Shown here one piece after another: positions 16,572-26,187 of a DNA stretch of 62,665 nucleotides (positions are counted from its first letter, which is position 1; each line of letters begins with the position of its first letter). Where the stretch lies: positions 1-62,665 of the forward strand of contig NZ_CDBJ01000054.1 in NCBI RefSeq assembly GCF_000820045.1, written 5' to 3'. The notes below the pieces were generated by a model. The model saw nothing but the letters and a program-made list of their open reading frames with translations. It did not search any database and was not told the origin of the DNA. The position numbers and the translations under genes were made by a program. The DNA is from Aeromonas rivuli. GTDB lineage: Bacteria > Pseudomonadota > Gammaproteobacteria > Enterobacterales > Aeromonadaceae.

Positions 16572-17387
16572 CCGCAGCAGCAAGACACCGCCAAGCAGGG
16601 TGAGGGCGGCCAGCCATTTGCCACGGCCGAGGCGCTCCTGAAAGCAAAGGGCGCCAATCAGGAAGGAGATGAGGATGCCGCTCTCGCGCAGGGCGCTGAC
16701 CTGCGCCAGAGGCGCCTGGGTCATGGCCCACACCACGATGGCGTAAGCCAGGGTCGAGCAGGCGCCCCCCAGCAGGGCGAGCCACCAGCCCCGCCTCAAT
16801 ATCGGCCAGATCGCCCCCCCGAGGGCCCGGCGCGCTAGCGCCAGCATCAGCCCCCCCTCCAGAGTCACCAACCAGAGCACATAGGCCACCGGCTGACCGC
16901 CGCTGGCCCGGGCCCCCATGCCATCGACCAGGGTGTAGCAGGCGATGAGGCAGGCGCACTGCCAGGGGCTGGGATCCCCCCTGTTAATTCCCTTGAGTCC
17001 AAGCAGGATCAGTGCGGCGGCGATGAGGGCGCTGCCCGCCAGGGCAGGTCCCTCTGGCATGCCTTCGAGCAGCAGCGAGGGGATGAACAGCAGCAGGATG
17101 GCGCCGCCGCGCATCAGGGTATAGCTCTGGGCCAGGGAGCCAGCCCCATAGGCGCGGGCCAGCAGCTGGTAATAACCGACGTGGAGCAGGGCCGAGACTA
17201 GCAGAAAAGGCCAGGCGGCCGGGGCGGGCAGAGGCAGCCATGGCAACAGGGGCAGGGCGATGATGGCGCAACCCTGGCTGACCAGCAGCGTCATGGCGCC
17301 CTTGTCGCGGGCGCCCTTGATCAGGGCATTCCAGCTTACATGCAGCAGTGCTGAGCCGAGAACCAGGCTAAAGACGAGGGGGGACAT
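16563..17387 (-). CDS. EamA-family transporter linked to the phosphonate cluster
   Basis: This 274-residue protein has about ten predicted membrane helices in two EamA repeats, typical of drug/metabolite transporters. It begins MSPLVFSLVLGSALLHVSWN. It lies 65 bases downstream of the AEP permease on the same strand, so it may be the last gene of the uptake operon. The substrate may be AEP-related or an amino acid; this is inference from position only. Confidence 0.75.
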   Translation of the reverse strand: MSPLVFSLVLGSALLHVSWNALIKGARDKGAMTLLVSQGCAIIALPLLPWLPLPAPAAWPFLLVSALLHVGYYQLLARAYGAGSLAQSYTLMRGGAILLLFIPSLLLEGMPEGPALAGSALIAAALILLGLKGINRGDPSPWQCACLIACYTLVDGMGARASGGQPVAYVLWLVTLEGGLMLALARRALGGAIWPILRRGWWLALLGGACSTLAYAIVVWAMTQAPLAQVSALRESGILISFLIGALCFQERLGRGKWLAALTLLGGVLLLRLG

Positions 17388-17452
17388 AGGACTCCAATGT
17401 ACTCAGTGAGACGGACAGGGCCAACTGGCCCTGTCTCTTGCTTGCCCTTGAT

Positions 17453-19141
17453 TCAGCGCTGACGCCAGCGCTGGGTACGCAGCCCAAGGCAGTGTGACAG
17501 CAGGAAATAGACTCCCTTGGCCACCATGGCGGTGAACATCAGGAGCACGGCCATGGCGGCTGCGCTGCCGGTCTGGCCCGCATCGTCCAGATTGAGGATG
17601 GCGATGGCGGCGGGCAGGGTATCGGGGGAGTAGAGGAAGACCAGGGCCGAGGTGGTGGTCAGGGCATTGACGAACAGATAGATGGCGACATCGAGCAGGG
17701 CCGGGCTGCACACCGGCAGCGTGATGCGCCAGAAGGTGAGGTAGCGAGGCAGCTTGAGGGAGCTGGCCACCGTCTCTATCTCGCTCGGCATCTGCTTGAG
17801 GGCGGCCTGCATCGTCATCTGGCCGACCGTGTAGTAGTGACACAGGGAGTTGATGACGAGCAGGGTCATGGTGCCGTAGAGCAGAGCGAGGGGGTTGCCT
17901 GGCTGGTTGAAGAAGAAGATGTAACCCAGTCCCAGCACCATGCCGGGTACCGCCATGGGCAGCAGCCCCAGCAGACTGATGAGGCGGCGCAGCCAGCCAA
18001 AGCCATCCCCCTTCTCCACCAGATAGCTGCCCAGCATCACCAGGGCACTGCCAAACAGGGCGACCCCGGCCGCCAGGGTGAGGGAGTTGAACCAGGGCTG
18101 CCAGCCATAGGGGGTGGTGCTGGCAAAATCATAGTGACGCAGGCTGAGGGTCAGATCCCAGGGCCAGAAGCTGATCAGGGAGCCATAGATGGCGACCCCT
18201 ATCAGAGTGACGATGAAGAGGGCGATGAGAGAGCAGAAGATCAGGCAGCAGCCGTCACGCAGCTTGTGGGGGGCGGGGCGGTAAATGACGGCGTTGCTGG
18301 CAAGCTGTCCCCGCTGGCGACGGGCGAGCCAGCGATCCAGGCCGAAGGCGAGCAGGGCGGGCAGCAGCAGGAAGACGCTGGTGACCGCGCCCATGGTGAA
18401 GTTCTGCTGGCCTACCACCTGCTTGAAGATATCGGTGGCGAGCAGGGAGTATTGACCCCCGATCACCTTGGCAACGGCAAAGTCGCATACCGCCAGGGTG
18501 AACACCAGCACCAGGGCACTGAGGATGCCGTAGCGGGCATTGGCCAGGGTGATGAGCAAGAAACGGCGCCAGCTTGGCAGCTTGAGCACCCGGGCGGCCT
18601 CGTAGAGGCGCGCATCCGCTGTGCCCAGGGTGGTGCAGAGCAGCATCAGGGCATGGGGAAAACACCAGAAGCCCAGGCCAAGCAGTATGCCGATGGGGCC
18701 ATAGATGGACTCCCCCATCAGCCAGGATTTAAGCATGCCCTGGTTGCCAAACAGATAGATGAGGCTGATGGCGGGCAACAGGGAAGGGGCGAGGATCGGC
18801 AGGTTGGCCAGCAGGCGAAACCATCGCCGTCCCGGCATGCAGCTGCGGATCAGGGCGAAGGCGTAGCCGAAGGCGAGCAACACCACCCCGGCGCTCACCG
18901 TCAGCCCGATCAAGAGGGTGTGACCGGCGGAGGCGCGCAGTTGGGGAGAGGCGAGATAGTGCTGAAAGTTGGCCAGGCCGACGAACTGGCCGTTGCCGTC
19001 CTGCACGCTCTTTTGCAGCATGGCCAGCAGGGGGGCGGCCAGCCCCAGCAGCAGGAAGAGGCTGACGGCGAGCAGCAGGGCCAGAGTCAGCAGGCGATCC
19101 GCACGCCACTGGGACCGGGCAAGCAGGGAGAGGGTCGGCAT
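17453..19141 (-). CDS. 2-aminoethylphosphonate ABC transporter permease, fused double subunit
   Basis: This 562-residue inner-membrane permease has about twelve helices. It consists of two binding-protein-dependent permease domains in one chain: the first loop is near DARLYEAARVLKLPSWRRF, the second near PSEIETVASSLKLPRYLTFW. Fused permeases of this kind are known in AEP systems of the PhnS2/T2/U2 type, where they replace PhnU plus PhnV. ATG 19141 follows GGAG by five bases; a start at 19201 would overlap the ATPase gene. It works with the ATPase and binding protein upstream. Confidence 0.85.
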   Translation of the reverse strand: MPTLSLLARSQWRADRLLTLALLLAVSLFLLLGLAAPLLAMLQKSVQDGNGQFVGLANFQHYLASPQLRASAGHTLLIGLTVSAGVVLLAFGYAFALIRSCMPGRRWFRLLANLPILAPSLLPAISLIYLFGNQGMLKSWLMGESIYGPIGILLGLGFWCFPHALMLLCTTLGTADARLYEAARVLKLPSWRRFLLITLANARYGILSALVLVFTLAVCDFAVAKVIGGQYSLLATDIFKQVVGQQNFTMGAVTSVFLLLPALLAFGLDRWLARRQRGQLASNAVIYRPAPHKLRDGCCLIFCSLIALFIVTLIGVAIYGSLISFWPWDLTLSLRHYDFASTTPYGWQPWFNSLTLAAGVALFGSALVMLGSYLVEKGDGFGWLRRLISLLGLLPMAVPGMVLGLGYIFFFNQPGNPLALLYGTMTLLVINSLCHYYTVGQMTMQAALKQMPSEIETVASSLKLPRYLTFWRITLPVCSPALLDVAIYLFVNALTTTSALVFLYSPDTLPAAIAILNLDDAGQTGSAAAMAVLLMFTAMVAKGVYFLLSHCLGLRTQRWRQR

Positions 19142-19188
19142 GGGGACTCCGAACAGGCACAGAGGCTCAGACTGGGGGTGGGGGGAAT

Positions 19189-20208
19189 TCAGGCGTGGCA
19201 TGTGGGCTCCGGGCGGAAGTGATGCAGTTGATCCCGGGGGATCTCCAGGTGCAGGCGGCGGCCAGGGGCGAGATCCAGCGCCGCGAGCTCCCGCAATGGC
19301 ACATTGACCTGCAGCGGTTCGGTCAGGGCGGGGTGATGGCAGGCGACCCGCATGTGATTGCCCTGGAAGGCGCAGTCCGAAATCTCGACCGGCAGTTGTC
19401 CCCCCAGAGATGAGAGGCGCAGCGCCTCGGGACGAATGCCGAGTTCGCCGCCTATCCCTTCCCCCGGACAGGCGAGCAGGCCTGGCAGGAAGTTCATCTG
19501 GCCGACGAAGTTGGCGACGAAGCGGCTGGCCGGAGCCCGGTAGATCTCCTCCGGGGTGCCGAACTGTTCGATGCGCCCGGCGTTCATCACCAGGATGCGA
19601 TCGGCCATGGTCAGTGCCTCCTCCTGATCATGGGTCACCATGATGGTGGTGATGCCAAGGCGCCGTTGCAGGCGCTTGATCTCGTCGCGCAGATGCACGC
19701 GCACTTTGGCATCCAGGGCCGAGAGCGGCTCGTCGAGCAGCAAGAGGCCGGGGGAGAGGATCAGCGCCCGGGCCAGGGCGACCCGCTGCTGCTGGCCGCC
19801 GGAGAGCTGGGCCGGGTACTTGTCTTTGGCCGCCTCCAGATGGACCAGGGCCAGCCACTCGGCGACCCGGGTGGCGATGGTCTGGCTCGGCAGCTTCTGC
19901 TGGCGCAGGCCGATGGCGATGTTTTCGGTCACCGTCAAGTTGGGAAACAGGGCATAGGACTGGAAGACGATGCCAAAATCGCGGGCCTCGGGGGGGAGCA
20001 GGGTGACATCCTGGCCCCCCTGGCGAATGCTGCCGCTGCTCGGGGTCTCCAGCCCGGCGATCATCCGCAGCATGGTGGTCTTGCCGCAGCCGGAGGGGCC
20101 GAGGAAGCAGACGAACTCCCCCGCCTCGATGGCCAGGGAGAGGGGGTTGACGGCGGTGAAGCCATCGAAGTGCTTGGAGAGGTGTTCGAGTTGCAGATAG
20201 GCGCTCAT
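19189..20208 (-). CDS. phnT: 2-aminoethylphosphonate ABC transporter ATPase
   Basis: This is a 339-residue importer ATPase. Walker A is GPSGCGKTT (37-45), the Q-loop lies in [13 protein letters not shown], the signature is [15 protein letters not shown], and a C-terminal TOBE-like regulatory part follows (RPEALRLS onward). ATG 20208 is six bases from AGGAG. A TGGTGTAGACCA palindrome lies 16 bases upstream and would overlap the initiation region of any transcript starting there, so the gene may have its own regulated promoter besides readthrough from phnS. Confidence 0.87.
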   Translation of the reverse strand: MSAYLQLEHLSKHFDGFTAVNPLSLAIEAGEFVCFLGPSGCGKTTMLRMIAGLETPSSGSIRQGGQDVTLLPPEARDFGIVFQSYALFPNLTVTENIAIGLRQQKLPSQTIATRVAEWLALVHLEAAKDKYPAQLSGGQQQRVALARALILSPGLLLLDEPLSALDAKVRVHLRDEIKRLQRRLGITTIMVTHDQEEALTMADRILVMNAGRIEQFGTPEEIYRAPASRFVANFVGQMNFLPGLLACPGEGIGGELGIRPEALRLSSLGGQLPVEISDCAFQGNHMRVACHHPALTEPLQVNVPLRELAALDLAPGRRLHLEIPRDQLHHFRPEPTCHA

Positions 20209-20223
20209 CAGAGGACTCCTTCT

Positions 20224-20235
20224 TGGTGTAGACCA
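20224..20235. promoter_or_regulatory. Phosphonate-regulator operator, phnT copy
   Basis: TGGTGTAGACCA is one of four TGGTNNNNACCA palindromes confined to the AEP cluster. It is a probable binding site for the GntR regulator at 26188-26922. Confidence 0.6.
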
Positions 20236-20304
20236 GATTATCCCGTCGTCAGATTGCAGCTTGATGACAATGGCGGCGAGGGAGAAAAAGGGGCGAGTCC
20301 CGGC

Positions 20305-20340
20305 AACGTCAGCGGCGCCCTTGGGCGCCGCTGTTGCTTT
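20305..20340 (-). promoter_or_regulatory. Hairpin between the binding-protein and ATPase genes
   Basis: CAGCGGCGCCC and GGGCGCCGCTG form an 11-bp stem in the phnS-phnT gap. On the operon strand it lacks a T run. It probably stabilises the upstream binding-protein mRNA or partly terminates, as is common in ABC uptake operons. Confidence 0.55.
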
Positions 20341-20461
20341 ATCTTCGATCCGGTCGTTCTGCCACCAGCCGGTGGGGATCACGGTCGTGGGGCAACCCTG
20401 ATCAAGGGTCACCGAACTCGGACTTGTCGCGGAGTGACAGAGCCAGTTGACCCGATGCGGA

Positions 20462-21466
20462 TCACTGGGCCTCGGACTTGCCATCGAAGCGGCTGCTCCA
20501 GTCGGCGAGGATCTGGCCACGTTCCCTGGCCATCTTGGCGAAGTCGAGGGGGATCATCGCCTGCTTCACGTCCGGGTAGTTGGGCACAGGTTTGCTCAGG
20601 GCTGCGATGCCGACCACGGGGTAGTTCTGGCTATAGAGGCGGTTGGCGCTCTCGCCGATGGACCAGTCAACCAGCGCCTTGGCGGCGGCGGATTGATCAT
20701 TGACCAGGGCCACGGATTCGGTATCCCAGCCGATGCCGCCCTTGGGCAGGATCACGCTGATGGGGGCGCCCTGAGTCTTGAGTTTGGCTCCCCGCAGGCT
20801 CATGGAGATGCCCGCCAGCACCTCGCCTTGGGCCGCCTGCACGCAGGGCTTGGAGCCCGAGTGGGTGTACTGGGCTATGTTGCCGTGCAATTTCTCCATG
20901 TAGGCCCAGCCCTTGTCATCCCCCAGGCTCTGCAACCAGGCGGCGACCATCATGAAGCCGGTGCCGGAGGAGGCGGGATTGGGCATGGCAATTTTCCCTT
21001 TGAACTCGGGCTTGAGCAGATCGTCCCAGCTGGTGGGGGCCGGGATGCCGAGGGATTTGCCCATGGCCTCGTTGAAGCAGACGGCGTTGAAGAAGGCGTC
21101 GTTGCCATACCAGGCCGGGTTCGCCTCGGGATCCGTCAGACCCGGATCCAGGGCCTCGGCCCCGACGGGATGGTAGGGCTTGATCACCCCCTCCTGTTTG
21201 AGCAGGGCGAGGGAGGAGCCCGCCAGTCCCCACACCACATCGGCCTGGGGCCGCGCCTTCTCGGCCAGCAGCTTGGCGGTGATGACCCCGGTGGAGTCGC
21301 GCACCCATTTGATCTCGATGTCGGGGTGGGCCTGTTCGAAGGCCTGCTGATAGGGACCCATGATGTCGGTCTCAAATGCCGTGTAGACGGTCAACACCTC
21401 CTTGGCGTGGGCGGTCGTGGCGAGGGTCATCATGCCCAGCAGGGCGGCGAGCTTGGTCATCTTCAT
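20462..21466 (-). CDS. phnS: 2-aminoethylphosphonate-binding periplasmic protein
   Basis: This 334-residue type II binding protein has a signal peptide ([21 protein letters not shown], cleavage before KEV). The mature part starts [20 protein letters not shown] and contains [20 protein letters not shown] and [15 protein letters not shown], typical of the iron/AEP-type family used by the PhnS2/T2 systems. It is first in the leftward uptake operon and divergent from phnW. A TGGTTCATACCA palindrome lies 61 bases upstream. Confidence 0.87.
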   Translation of the reverse strand: MKMTKLAALLGMMTLATTAHAKEVLTVYTAFETDIMGPYQQAFEQAHPDIEIKWVRDSTGVITAKLLAEKARPQADVVWGLAGSSLALLKQEGVIKPYHPVGAEALDPGLTDPEANPAWYGNDAFFNAVCFNEAMGKSLGIPAPTSWDDLLKPEFKGKIAMPNPASSGTGFMMVAAWLQSLGDDKGWAYMEKLHGNIAQYTHSGSKPCVQAAQGEVLAGISMSLRGAKLKTQGAPISVILPKGGIGWDTESVALVNDQSAAAKALVDWSIGESANRLYSQNYPVVGIAALSKPVPNYPDVKQAMIPLDFAKMARERGQILADWSSRFDGKSEAQ

Positions 21467-21526
21467 CGAACTTTCCCTATTGCGGTGGAGTGGGGAGACT
21501 GGAGCGGGAGACCCGCGCCACCAATC

Positions 21527-21538
21527 TGGTTCATACCA
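21527..21538. promoter_or_regulatory. Phosphonate-regulator operator, phnS copy
   Basis: TGGTTCATACCA lies in the divergent phnS-phnW region, closer to phnS. The outer TGGT/ACCA match is exact. Confidence 0.55.
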
Positions 21539-21715
21539 GATGGTTGGATTGGCATGCTAGGAAGGAAAAATGACGGCTGGATGACGATGCGATGGCAATC
21601 CTGTGACTCTTGCTGGCCAGTAATAGCTGGCCATGACTGGGCTATATGAAGCTTTGATGAAGATTGCAGCTGGGCGCTTTACCCCCGCAAGTGGCCCTCA
21701 TACCATGGCGCTCAA

Positions 21716-21727
21716 TGGTATAGACCA
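21716..21727. promoter_or_regulatory. Phosphonate-regulator operator, phnW copy
   Basis: TGGTATAGACCA lies 38 bases before phnW and is nearly identical to the copies before phnT and the FAD gene. A half-site (CATACCATGG) stands about 15 bases further upstream. Confidence 0.6.
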
Positions 21728-21764
21728 GAATGAATTGCCCACTAGCTGCCGACGATGAGGCCAT

Positions 21765-22871
21765 ATGAACAAGGACAATCCCTACCTGCTGCTGACCCCG
21801 GGTCCGCTCTCTACCTCCCGCTCCGTGCGTGAAGCCATGCTCAAGGATTGGTGTACCTGGGACGACGACTACAACCTGGGGGTGGTGCAGGCCATCCGTG
21901 CCCGGCTGGAGGCCCTGACCGGCTACCCGGATCTTTACAGCAGCGTCTTGATGCAGGGATCGGGCACCGCCAGCGTCGAGGCCTGCCTGGGCAGCGTGAT
22001 CGGCCAGAACCACAAGTTGTTGATCGTCGACAACGGCGCCTATGGGGCCCGCATGGTCGAGATAGCACGCAGACTAAACCTACTCCATCGGGTCTACCAT
22101 CTGGACGAATGTCAGCCAGCCGACCCTCAGGAGCTGGCCCGCCTGCTGGCCGAGGATGACACCATCAGCCATGTGGCCATGGTGCACTGCGAGACCACCA
22201 CTGGCCTGCTCAACCCCCTGGAGGCTGTTGGCCGGGTGGTGCAGCAGGCGAGGCGCTGCTTCATCGTCGATGCCATGTCGAGCTTTGGCGGCATTCCCAT
22301 CGATTTTCAGCGCGCCGGTATCGACTTTCTGATCAGCTCGGCCAACAAGTGCATCCAGGGAGTGCCCGGTTTTGGGCTGGTGCTGGCCAGACGCAGCCGG
22401 TTGTTGGCCTGCGAGGGGCTTGCCCGCTCCCTCTCCCTGGATCTGTTCGACCAGTGGCGGGTGATGGAGCAGGGGGGTGGCAAGTGGCGCTTCACCAGCC
22501 CGACTCATGTGGTGCGCGCCTTTTATCAGGCACTGCTGGAGCTGGAGCAGGAGGGGGGGGTAACCGCTCGTCATGCCCGCTATTGCGAGAACCAGCGCCG
22601 CCTGGTGGCCGGTATGGCGGCCCTGGGGTTCCAACCCCTGCTCGCTGCGGCGAAGATGTCCCCCATCATCACCGCTTTCCTGGCCCCGACGGCGCCGGGC
22701 TACGACTTCAAACGCTTCTATGAGCGGCTCAAGGGGGCTGGGTTTGTCATCTATCCGGGCAAGGTCTCCCAGGCCGACTGTTTTCGCATCGGCAACATAG
22801 GGGAAGTCTATCCCGCTGACATAGATCGCCTGCTGGTCGCCGTGGCCGCCAACTGTGACTGGCAGGCCTGA
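21765..22871 (+). CDS. phnW: 2-aminoethylphosphonate:pyruvate transaminase
   Basis: This 368-residue fold-type I PLP enzyme transfers the AEP amino group to pyruvate and yields phosphonoacetaldehyde and alanine. It begins [20 protein letters not shown] after a short lead. The PLP aspartate is D169 in FIVDAMSS and the Schiff-base lysine is K195 in SSANKCIQG. The length is that of the family. It is first in a rightward pair with phnX and has a regulator palindrome just upstream. Confidence 0.95.
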   Translation: MNKDNPYLLLTPGPLSTSRSVREAMLKDWCTWDDDYNLGVVQAIRARLEALTGYPDLYSSVLMQGSGTASVEACLGSVIGQNHKLLIVDNGAYGARMVEIARRLNLLHRVYHLDECQPADPQELARLLAEDDTISHVAMVHCETTTGLLNPLEAVGRVVQQARRCFIVDAMSSFGGIPIDFQRAGIDFLISSANKCIQGVPGFGLVLARRSRLLACEGLARSLSLDLFDQWRVMEQGGGKWRFTSPTHVVRAFYQALLELEQEGGVTARHARYCENQRRLVAGMAALGFQPLLAAAKMSPIITAFLAPTAPGYDFKRFYERLKGAGFVIYPGKVSQADCFRIGNIGEVYPADIDRLLVAVAANCDWQA

Positions 22872-22958
22872 TCAGGCCACCGGGGCGCCCCCTGATGTCA
22901 GGCATCCCATGCCATGCACCACCCATGACGGCAAGGCCACCCTTGCCAGGAGAGCACA

Positions 22959-23786
22959 ATGAACAAGCAGTCAGTGAACAAGCAAGTGGAAGCCGTGATC
23001 CTCGATTGGGCCGGCACCGTGGTCGATTTTGGCTCCTTTGCCCCGACCAGCATCTTCGTCGAGGCCTTCGCCCGCGCCTATGAATTCGAGGTGACCCTGG
23101 CCGAGGCCAGGGTGCCCATGGGTCTTGGCAAGTGGGATCACATCCAGGCCCTGGGCCGCCTGCCTGGGGTGGATGCGCGCTGGCGCGCCCGCTTTGGCCA
23201 TTCCATGAGCGAGGCCGAGGTAGATACCCTCTATCACACCTTCATGCCGTTGCAGCGGGCCAAGGTGGCCGAGTTCGCCGAGCCCATCCCGGGAGCCCTG
23301 GCCACCATCGCCTGGCTGAGGGAGCGGGGCATCAAGATAGGCTCCTGCTCCGGCTACCCGAGAACCGTGATGGAGGCCCTGCTGCCCGCCGCCGCGGACG
23401 CGGGTTACCGCCCGGACCATGTGGTGGCCACCGATGATCTGCCCGCAGGGGGCAGGCCCGGCCCCTGGATGGCGCTTGCCAACGTCAATGCCCTGGCGGC
23501 GGGCTCGGTGCAGGCCTGCATCAAGGTGGACGATGCGGCCCCCGGCATAGAGGAGGGGATCAACGCCGGCATGTGGACTGTCGGCCTGACTCTCTCCGGC
23601 AACGAGGCGGGTCTCACCCTGGCCGAATATCAGGCCGCCAGCCCGGAGACCCTGGCCGTGTGCCGCGCCAAGGCGGCCCCCAGACTACAGCAGGCGGGGG
23701 CCCATTTTCTTATTGATACCTTGGCCGACTTGCCCGCCGTGGTGGAAGAGATCAATCGCCGATTGGGGGTGGGGGAGAAACCCTGA
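22959..23786 (+). CDS. phnX: Phosphonoacetaldehyde hydrolase
   Basis: This 275-residue HAD-family phosphonatase cleaves phosphonoacetaldehyde to acetaldehyde and phosphate. The nucleophile is D16 in [14 protein letters not shown] and the Schiff-base lysine is K58 in [10 protein letters not shown], both specific for PhnX. The C-terminal Mg site is in [19 protein letters not shown] precedes the ATG. It lies 87 bases after phnW, so the two form one operon completing AEP breakdown. Confidence 0.95.
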   Translation: MNKQSVNKQVEAVILDWAGTVVDFGSFAPTSIFVEAFARAYEFEVTLAEARVPMGLGKWDHIQALGRLPGVDARWRARFGHSMSEAEVDTLYHTFMPLQRAKVAEFAEPIPGALATIAWLRERGIKIGSCSGYPRTVMEALLPAAADAGYRPDHVVATDDLPAGGRPGPWMALANVNALAAGSVQACIKVDDAAPGIEEGINAGMWTVGLTLSGNEAGLTLAEYQAASPETLAVCRAKAAPRLQQAGAHFLIDTLADLPAVVEEINRRLGVGEKP

Positions 23787-23817
23787 GCAGCCGTCACGGC
23801 AGCGTGTCAGATGCGAC

Positions 23818-23842
23818 AAGAGGCCCGCGATGCGGGCCTCAC
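23818..23842 (+). terminator. Terminator-like hairpin after phnX
   Basis: AGGCCCGC and GCGGGCCT pair with a three-base loop, 35 bases after the phnX stop. There is no clear T run. Confidence 0.55.
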
Positions 23843-23864
23843 TGCCTGAGGGAACAATGGTGGT

Positions 23865-23900
23865 CTGCGGATGCTGCGGATGCTGCGGATGCTGCGCATG
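23865..23900 (+). repeat. 9-bp tandem repeat (CTGCGGATG) x4
   Basis: Three exact units and one variant (CTGCGCATG) occur head to tail. This is non-coding in the present context. Confidence 0.85.
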
Positions 23901-24296
23901 CAAACAGGCAGCTGCGTCCCATGACTTGGGCGCCCCGCCTGCGACGCACACTCCCTCATGGGCTTAGTGCTCTGTATCTGCTCTATCCGATGTCAGGCTC
24001 CTTTTCCGGTCTTCTCCTCCCTCACTCATTCTCTCTTCGCACGCACCATAGGCCTTGGGCGCAGTGCCCTGGTCCCATATCAGGGGTATCAGCGTCGGGA
24101 TACGCGGCTGCTGGAGTGAAAAATCATCACATATGCCATCAAACCAGGATCGTCAGGAAAGGATCCACACCCTGCCACCTCGGGGGAGCAGGCCGTCTAC
24201 AGGGCGGGGCGAGGGAGGAGGAGTCGCTGGGTTTATAGCAGGTCAAGCGAGGCACTCGCGGAGCAGAACCAGCAGCGGCAGCCGCAGTGCTGGGTT

Positions 24297-24490
24297 GGAG
24301 AGGCGAGACAAGCAGGTGAGGCGTCAGTGGCAGGCGAACCGGTGTGACTAGACGTGACTGTATGGAGAGGCGAGACAAGCAGGTGAGGCGTCAGTGGCAG
24401 GCGAGCCAGTGTGACTAGGTGTGACGGTATGGAGAGGCGAGACAAGCAGGTGAGCTGTCAGTGGCAGGCGAGCTGGTGTGACTGTATGGA
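24297..24490 (+). repeat. 67-bp tandem repeat, three copies
   Basis: Copies start at 24297, 24364 and 24431 with GGAGAGGCGAGACAAGCAGG. The third lacks about ten bases near its end. There are no unique spacers, so it is a minisatellite and not a CRISPR. It sits in the 3' region between convergent phnX and FAD gene transcripts. Confidence 0.9.
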
Positions 24491-24605
24491 CGAGGCAACC
24501 ACTTATCCGGGCTGATGAAAATAGGCGCTCTATGGAAACGTGAGCACCGCTTCTCGGCCTCATAGTGCCGTTGCCGTTGCCGTTGCCTGTGTCTGGCATG
24601 GGCCA

Positions 24606-24635
24606 GGCACCACCCCGGCGAAACGGGGTGGTGCC
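24606..24635 (-). terminator. Strong hairpin after the FAD oxidoreductase gene
   Basis: GGCACCACCCCG and CGGGGTGGTGCC form a perfect 12-bp stem with a six-base loop, 20 bases beyond the gene's stop. A T run is lacking, so termination is probable but not certain. Confidence 0.6.
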
Positions 24636-24655
24636 AAGGGGATGAGTGGCGCGGA

Positions 24656-26059
24656 TCAGCCCTTGTCCGCCTTGCCGGCCGCCTCGGCGAGACGGGCAAG
24701 ATGGCGAGCCCAGCCGGGCACGGGTCGCCCCTCATCCTCGGCCCGCTCCTTGCGAAGGATGGCGCGCCGCACCAGGTTGGCGCCGAGCCAGCGCACCGGC
24801 TCAGGGGGGAACTGGCCCCGGGGGCCCATGGCCAGGGGGCAGTGGCGCCATTCGTTGTCGAGATCCAGCGCCAGGGCGGCGAGGATCTCTCCCCCCATCC
24901 AGCTCTGCACCACGCCGTTGCCCGAATAACCTGCGCCATAGAGGACATTGGGGTGATCCTCGAGATGGCCGAAGAAGGGCAGGCCGGTGGCGCTGCGATC
25001 AGAAGGGCCGGTCCAGCTGGCGGCGATGGGCAGACTCGCTAGGGAGGGAAAGAAGCCATTGAGGCGGCGGCGCAGATCGGCGGCGAAGGCGCTGGGGCGA
25101 TCGAACCAGGGGTGGAGGCGGTTGGCGAACGCGAAGCGGTTGCCCCCTTTGCCCAGCATCAGGCGCCCGGCCGGGGTGCGCCGGTAGTAGTGCACAAAGG
25201 TGCGGCCATCCACCACGCTGATCCCGTCCCTCAGCCCCAGTGCATCCAGACGCTCGGGGGCGGGCTCCGTGATCACCATGTCGGAGGAGACCAGGATCAG
25301 GTTGCGGGAGAACTGGCGAAACTGGCCCGGCAACCAGGCGTTGATGGCGAGGATCACCTTGTCGGCCCTGACGCTGCCCAAGGGCGTTTCGAGCAGAGGC
25401 CTGGCGCCGTGCACCAGCCGGGTCATGGGGGTCTGCTCATGGATGACAATGCCAAGGGCCAGGGCCACCCGGCGCAACCCGCGTACCAGCAGGGCGGGTT
25501 GCACGCTGCCCGCCGCCGGGCTGAAGTGGCCCGCCAGGTGCGCCCTGGAGCCGGCGCGGGCTTGCACCTCCTCCTGGGACAAGGATTGCCAGCGGCTGAT
25601 ATCTGCTTGCTCGAGGGCGGCGAGGGCAGGGGCTAATCCTCCCAGCTGGGCCGGGCTGGTGGCGGTGTAGAGGGTGCCATCGAGACGCAGCTGCGCCTCG
25701 ATGTCGTGATGCTGGCAAAAGTCGCGGATGGCAAAAACCGCCTGCTCCGATGCCTGTACCAGCCGCACGGCCTCCTGTTCGCCAAACAGGCGGCGCAGGG
25801 AGGGGTACTTGGTGGACCAGGTGAGCAGGCAGCCGCCATTGCGCCCTGAGGCGCCACTGCCGCACAGCGCCCGCTCTATGATAACCACTCGCAGGGCCGG
25901 ATCCTGCTGCTTCAATTTGATGGCGCTCCACAGGCCGGTGTAGCCGCCGCCGACGATGGCGATGTCGGCCTCGATGTGTTGCCCGAGGGGGATGGGGTCG
26001 GCTGGTTGTTCCAGGGCCAGGGCCTCGGCCAACCAGAAGGGAAGTGTTTCTTGGGTCAT
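24656..26059 (-). CDS. FAD-dependent amine oxidoreductase of the AEP cluster
   Basis: This is a 467-residue DAO-type flavoenzyme. The FAD-binding motif ADIAIVGGGYTGLWSAIKLK lies at about 31-50, followed by ERALCGSGASGRNGG, and a C-terminal FAD contact reads VLYGAGYSGNGVVQS. It resembles the gamma-glutamylputrescine-oxidase class. A TGGTCTATACCA palindrome 11 bases before the start places it in the AEP regulon. It may oxidise N-alkylated AEP or AEP itself to phosphonoacetaldehyde, like ancillary Pbf-type enzymes. That is inference from context. Confidence 0.8.
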   Translation of the reverse strand: MTQETLPFWLAEALALEQPADPIPLGQHIEADIAIVGGGYTGLWSAIKLKQQDPALRVVIIERALCGSGASGRNGGCLLTWSTKYPSLRRLFGEQEAVRLVQASEQAVFAIRDFCQHHDIEAQLRLDGTLYTATSPAQLGGLAPALAALEQADISRWQSLSQEEVQARAGSRAHLAGHFSPAAGSVQPALLVRGLRRVALALGIVIHEQTPMTRLVHGARPLLETPLGSVRADKVILAINAWLPGQFRQFSRNLILVSSDMVITEPAPERLDALGLRDGISVVDGRTFVHYYRRTPAGRLMLGKGGNRFAFANRLHPWFDRPSAFAADLRRRLNGFFPSLASLPIAASWTGPSDRSATGLPFFGHLEDHPNVLYGAGYSGNGVVQSWMGGEILAALALDLDNEWRHCPLAMGPRGQFPPEPVRWLGANLVRRAILRKERAEDEGRPVPGWARHLARLAEAAGKADKG

Positions 26060-26070
26060 GGTCTGCCTGT

Positions 26071-26082
26071 TGGTCTATACCA
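26071..26082. promoter_or_regulatory. Phosphonate-regulator operator, FAD-gene copy
   Basis: TGGTCTATACCA is the exact reverse complement of the phnW copy. It lies 11 bases before the FAD oxidoreductase start. Confidence 0.6.
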
Positions 26083-26187
26083 AAAGGCGCCAGTATGGGG
26101 GCCGCCGATGACGTTGCCATGACGGCACAGTGACAGCCTGATGGCAGAGGAGTAGAGGGCAGAGCAGGAATAAGGCGATGCTTGTGC

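Larger units (their letters stand above)
23787..24655. other. Gene-free, repeat-rich gap between phnX and the FAD gene
   Basis: I see no convincing gene in these 870 bases. They hold the phnX terminator hairpin, four 9-bp units of CTGCGGATG type (23865-23900), a 67-bp tandem repeat (24297-24490), a (CCGTTG)-type run near 24570 and a strong hairpin at 24606-24635. Open frames crossing the region show no ribosome site or plausible composition. Confidence 0.7.

Noticed and set aside
17837..19222. Long plus-strand open frame (461 codons) opposite the AEP permease
   Set aside because: Glutamine/glycine-rich translation with no hydrophobic core. It is the antisense shadow of a clear permease gene with GC-rich third positions.
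19630..20703. 357-codon plus-strand frame opposite phnT
   Set aside because: Antisense of a complete ABC ATPase; no ribosome site or family pattern.
24297..24490. CRISPR-like array
   Set aside because: The three 67-bp units are head to tail with no unique spacers, and no cas genes are near.
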